DNA of 36,393 nt from a bacterium (GTDB lineage Bacteria; CSSED10-310; JAJRTK01), in the NCBI GenBank assembly GCA_024278345.1, contig JAJRTK010000389.1:1-36393 (forward strand), given 5' to 3'. A program made the position numbers and the translations under genes. The notes beneath the pieces were generated by a model, which was not told where the DNA came from, made no database searches, and saw nothing but the letters and a program-made list of their open reading frames with translations. Of this stretch, positions 33,663 through 36,393 are shown one piece after another (the first letter of the stretch is position 1; each line of letters opens with the position of its first letter).

Positions 33663-34957
33663 GGGCAATCAGCGAGGGGTTTGCCGTGGAGGGGCGGTTT
33701 CAGGTTCCAGGTTCCCAGGTAGCGGGAAACGAGCTGGGCGCCCAGGCCATTGCCAGCCTCGTTCCAGTGGGTATCCCAGGGTTTGTAGAGCCGTTTTTTT
33801 CTGGCGGCCCGCCGAAAAGCGGGGAGGGGATCGACGGAATCGACCTGCAAACAGCGGAGTGTTTCCTTGAGGATCTTCCGTGGAAGGTCCATGTCAAGGG
33901 TTTCACGAGAAAGTTGGGCTCGCTGAAGAACGAATTGCAGGCGGTCCTCGTGGACTTGCAGTTCGTCGGGAATGATGAGCACCACGAAGGGAATACCCCG
34001 CTTTCGAAGCAGTTCCGCGATCCGTTGCAGATAGGTGTTGGTGTTACTGATCGCCCTTTTCGGGAATTTTTTACGGTCGTAGATGGCCAACCGGGGGATC
34101 TGGTAGTAGAGGTAGAATTTTCGAGGGTTGTCCTTTTTTCGGGGGGCGGAGGGAGTAGGAGACACTCCCGCCGGTCCTGGTGTAGGCGGGGAGACGCGAG
34201 CAATCAGTGGGCGATTTCCCGTCGCTAACAAACGGCGGCGGATGAAACGGAGGAGATGAAGCCGGTAGAACCAGCCAGTGAACCCATGGAGGAAATCGGT
34301 CGTCCCGACACTTGCGGCGGATGGTTTTGGCCAGATTGTCTCGCGCCAGTGGACGGTGTCCAAAGGGGCTTCCCGGGGGTTGGGCGGCTCGAAATGGGTA
34401 TCTTCCACAGCCTTGAAGGAGAGGATCTCGCCGTTATTGGCTGTATGAGAAATCCCCCTGATATTCTCCAGGAAGTCGTTCCCCACAAAGAAGCCTAGAA
34501 TCACGATCTCCGGTTCCAACCGAAGAAGCGTCCGGGCGAGCATTCCGGCTTCCTGGTACGTGCTGAAGCCGGGAAACCCGCCGTTGATGACCTCGATTCG
34601 CCGGTCCGGGAAATGGCGAAGCAACTTCGATTCAAGGAGCTTTGGCCAGGTCTGTTGGAACTTCGTGACCCCGAAGGTGAAGGAATCTCCCAAGGCCAGG
34701 ATTCGCGTCGTTCCTTCCGGAGGATGCAGGGAAAACTCACGCTCTCTCAAACCCAGAGAATTGGTCATGGGCTCTCCGCTTCTGGCGACGAGCGGAGCGA
34801 GGCGGAAACCGAGATCCCGATCTGGCTGAAAGAGGCCGATACCCTCAAACAAAAGCCGCTGGGGCCACCAGAAACGGAACCCCATTTCCAACGAGGCAAT
34901 CCCAAGGAAAAGGGAAAAACCCACGGAACAAAAAATCAGGAGCCTTCGCCTTGACAT
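33659..34957 (-). CDS. Membrane-anchored SGNH/GDSL-hydrolase-like protein
   Basis: The 432-aa protein has an N-terminal signal anchor (LLIFCSVGFSLFLGIASLEMGF), block I LALGDSFTFG with the nucleophile Ser, block III FFVGNDFLEN with the oxyanion Asn and block V DTHWNEAGN with the Asp-x2-His pair. It therefore has the full catalytic set and should be an extracytoplasmic esterase or O-acetyl transferase/hydrolase of the AlgJ/AlgX sort, often acting on polysaccharides. The middle (about residues 210-260) is Pro-rich. ATG follows the upstream TGA directly (TGAATG) and the stop overlaps the cysteine desulfurase start. Confidence 0.8.
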   Translation of the reverse strand: MSRRRLLIFCSVGFSLFLGIASLEMGFRFWWPQRLLFEGIGLFQPDRDLGFRLAPLVARSGEPMTNSLGLREREFSLHPPEGTTRILALGDSFTFGVTKFQQTWPKLLESKLLRHFPDRRIEVINGGFPGFSTYQEAGMLARTLLRLEPEIVILGFFVGNDFLENIRGISHTANNGEILSFKAVEDTHFEPPNPREAPLDTVHWRETIWPKPSAASVGTTDFLHGFTGWFYRLHLLRFIRRRLLATGNRPLIARVSPPTPGPAGVSPTPSAPRKKDNPRKFYLYYQIPRLAIYDRKKFPKRAISNTNTYLQRIAELLRKRGIPFVVLIIPDELQVHEDRLQFVLQRAQLSRETLDMDLPRKILKETLRCLQVDSVDPLPAFRRAARKKRLYKPWDTHWNEAGNGLGAQLVSRYLGTWNLKPPLHGKPLADCP

Positions 34958-35749
34958 TCAAGCCTCCATTCCCGCAATCCGCCGGAGGTCGTAGGCCAGT
35001 CTGGATGCAATGAGGCCCATGAGAAGCTCCCCGGGCACGTGGACGGCCACGCCGAAGAGCAGGATCTGCCGGAAATCCGGAGCCGTGGCCCCAAGCTCGA
35101 TGAGTGCCAGAAGCGGCAAGGCTATCAGGTGGATGCTGAAGACCGCCGCCGCCATTAACCAGAAACGGTACCGCAGAGCGCTCTTCCCAAAGTAGACCAT
35201 GAGCGCCACCACCACGGTAGCGAACAAGATCATTGCCAGGTGGGGATAGAGCTGGCTCAACCAAAGAGCCAAGGTCACGAAACCTACGGAGCCTACGGCC
35301 ACAATCGCCTTCCCTGGAGCCGGAAGCCGGTTCTTCGTCCGGTACCGGCTCACCAGGGAGACGGTTCCGCAGTAGCTCAAGGCAAAGATGACCTCGGGGC
35401 GAAACAAGCCCGGGATCCCAAGGGCCCAGTACCAGACGATGGCCGTCCAGGCTAGGTGCAGAACCTGGGATGCCAGGGCCGGATTCGGTCCCAGGACCAG
35501 ACCCGCCAGAAAAACCGCCAACGGAGCCAAGGAGAACCGAGCATAGTCCAGCTCGACGTAGAGTAGACTTCCACAAATCGTCAGCGCCGCCAAAGCCGCG
35601 GCGCTCAGGGTGGCTCTTCTCCCCAGCGGTACATTCTCCCAAAAACGGAGCAAGATGTTTTCGGGGGGCATTTCCCGGATCGATGGCGTGTCCGATTCGG
35701 AATTGGGCCGAGTTTGCGGTGTCACTGAGACCTCCATGATCCCATCCAT
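34958..35749 (-). CDS. Multi-pass membrane protein of unknown function
   Basis: The 263-aa protein is not one I recognise. It has a soluble N-terminus of about 45 residues and roughly seven hydrophobic segments (for example SLAPLAVFLAGLVLGPNPAL, AIVAVGSVGFVTLALWLSQL, FATVVVALMVYFG, ILLFGVAVHVPGELLMGLIA). The GP/GE-rich helix ends are loosely reminiscent of ECF-type S components or MreD-like proteins, without a decisive motif. ATG 35737 (MEVSVT) is an alternative start with GGATGGGA-like sequence upstream. It heads a three-gene operon with the SGNH protein (TGAATG junction) and cysteine desulfurase, so it may handle the SGNH enzyme's substrate. Confidence 0.65.
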   Translation of the reverse strand: MDGIMEVSVTPQTRPNSESDTPSIREMPPENILLRFWENVPLGRRATLSAAALAALTICGSLLYVELDYARFSLAPLAVFLAGLVLGPNPALASQVLHLAWTAIVWYWALGIPGLFRPEVIFALSYCGTVSLVSRYRTKNRLPAPGKAIVAVGSVGFVTLALWLSQLYPHLAMILFATVVVALMVYFGKSALRYRFWLMAAAVFSIHLIALPLLALIELGATAPDFRQILLFGVAVHVPGELLMGLIASRLAYDLRRIAGMEA

Positions 35750-35968
35750 TGAGTCCGGCCGTTCGGGTCAGGTCAGCGACTCGCCGACCAAACACTCTTC
35801 TACCAAGGTGGCCGTCACCGAGCAAAGCGAGAGTCGGTATTGCCCACCATCTGGCGTGAAAATCCGCTCTTCGGGCAATGGATCGAGAGCGGCGGCAATG
35901 GCGAGCAGCGGGTGCCGCGGGGAACTCGTGCCAAAGGCACGGGTCGATACCGATGGGAGCGGAACGGG
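35750..35968 (-). repeat. Degenerate family A repeat upstream of the membrane-protein operon
   Basis: GATACCGATGGGAGCGGAAC marks the family A core on the reverse strand near 35945-35968. The rest of the stretch is repetitive (CCGAGCAAAGCGAG, GGGTGCCGCGGGGAACTCGT) and shows no gene. Confidence 0.5.
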
Positions 35969-35969
35969 G

Positions 35970-36303
35970 TCTCAACGTAAGCCGGGACACCCGCCAAAAC
36001 AAAGACGCAACGCGTCGTACATGAATGTGGGCTGGGATCCCGTTGCCTTTCGTTGCAACGGGAAGATGAGCGAGCTCCCTGGTGGGTGCAGGGCGAAGCC
36101 CTGCCGGGGACCGGGGCCGGAGCCCCCGGATGACCGCCGAGTAACGCGAGGCGTGACCCGCCGAGTAACGCGAGGCGTGACCCGCCGAGTAACGCGAGGC
36201 GTGACCCGCCGAGTAACGCAAACGTGACCCGCCGAGCGATAGCGAGGCGTTGGCGTTTGCAATGCCACAATCCTCGAATTGTCCCGCGTTGCGTGGATGC
36301 CCG
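35970..36303 (+). repeat. Family B element expanded by tandem units
   Basis: The left end is TCTCAACGTAAGCCGGGACA (no clear GTATCC part), the right end TGTCCCGCGTTGCGTGGATGCCC. It is highly similar to the element at 23479 (GACGCAACGCGTCGTACATGAATGTGGGC in both) but longer owing to a tandem array. The stem CCGGGGCC/GCCCCCGG has one mismatch. Confidence 0.85.
36134..36249 (+). repeat. 24-bp tandem repeat within a family B element
   Basis: Five units of CCGCCGAGTAACGCGAGGCG followed by TGAC start at 36134, 36158, 36182, 36206 and 36229; the fourth is 23 bp. It expands the same GCCGAG-N-GCGAGGC module that is expanded at 27 bp inside apbE. Sequence from 36304 to the window end is AT-richer and holds no gene that can be seen. 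Confidence 0.92.
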
Positions 36304-36393
36304 CGGAACGTAAAGAAAGAGTGAGTAAACTCTAATTTGACAACAAATTACGACGGTTCAGTTCTTGCGTACCCCTATGTATTTCTAATCCCA

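Noticed and set aside
34845-36221. 458-aa minus-strand ORF
   Set aside because: A frame-shifted shadow of the membrane-protein gene plus a translated 24-bp tandem array.

Overview
The window is GC-rich bacterial DNA, read as Gram-negative because it encodes a beta-barrel porin, a lipoprotein and Sec-exported periplasmic proteins. The gene set (cobalamin radical SAM enzymes with glycosyltransferases, a kinase-like/AAA/TPR giant protein, a probable serine palmitoyltransferase-ceramide synthase pair, Uma2 and Rpn-like proteins) fits an environmental bacterium of the deltaproteobacterial or candidate-phylum sort. The species cannot be named from the sequence alone.

Layout. (1) 232-11371, minus strand: an eight-gene run beginning with uvrA, then a J-domain zinc-ribbon protein, an HNH endonuclease, two paralogous B12-binding radical SAM proteins, a GT4 glycosyltransferase, a CDP-paratose-2-epimerase-like enzyme and a GT2 glycosyltransferase. 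(2) 11372-12613: repeats only. (3) 12614-18460: a divergent locus around a strong Fur-box-like palindrome. A secreted Cys-rich beta-propeller is read leftward; a porin, an FMN-binding flavoprotein, a four-helix membrane protein with membrane-edge histidines and the flavin transferase ApbE are read rightward as coupled genes. I read this as an iron-responsive extracytoplasmic flavin electron-transfer module. (4) 18623-24761, minus: a 1488-aa kinase-like/ATPase/TPR protein lacking the catalytic Asp of its HRD motif, the wreck of an ankyrin gene interrupted by repeat elements, and an Rpn-like protein. (5) 25177-27810: a lipoprotein fusing a DUF255/YyaL thioredoxin-glycosidase-like protein to a DsbD N-terminal-like domain. 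(6) 28436-30822: a coupled pair likely making ceramide. (7) 31073-31810: a Uma2 protein. (8) 32496-35749, minus: a tightly coupled trio of membrane protein, SGNH-hydrolase-like protein and cysteine desulfurase.

The most unusual content is the repeats. Nearly every gap holds elements made of short perfect palindromes joined by constant linkers. Stems change on both arms together between copies (for example CCAGGGAGC/GCTCCCTGG versus CCAGGGATC/GATCCCTGG). At least four families can be read. A: GTTGAGTTCCGCTCCC core with a GGCGG-CAATCCGT-CCGCC hairpin. B: flanked by TGTCCCGCNTTACGTGGATACC inverted ends. C: GGCCTCGGTCAT terminal inverted repeats. D: CTCTCATCACGGATCGTCACGAG. One family C copy has perfect 12-bp terminal inverted repeats and a perfect 8-bp target-site duplication (TAGATTAT), so it transposed; no transposase lies in the window. 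Families A and B also sit in frame inside apbE, adding roughly 200 residues and including four 27-bp tandem units. This resembles the Rickettsia palindromic elements that invade genes. Two family B copies sit beside a broken ankyrin gene, and family D supplies the C-terminus of the GT2 enzyme.
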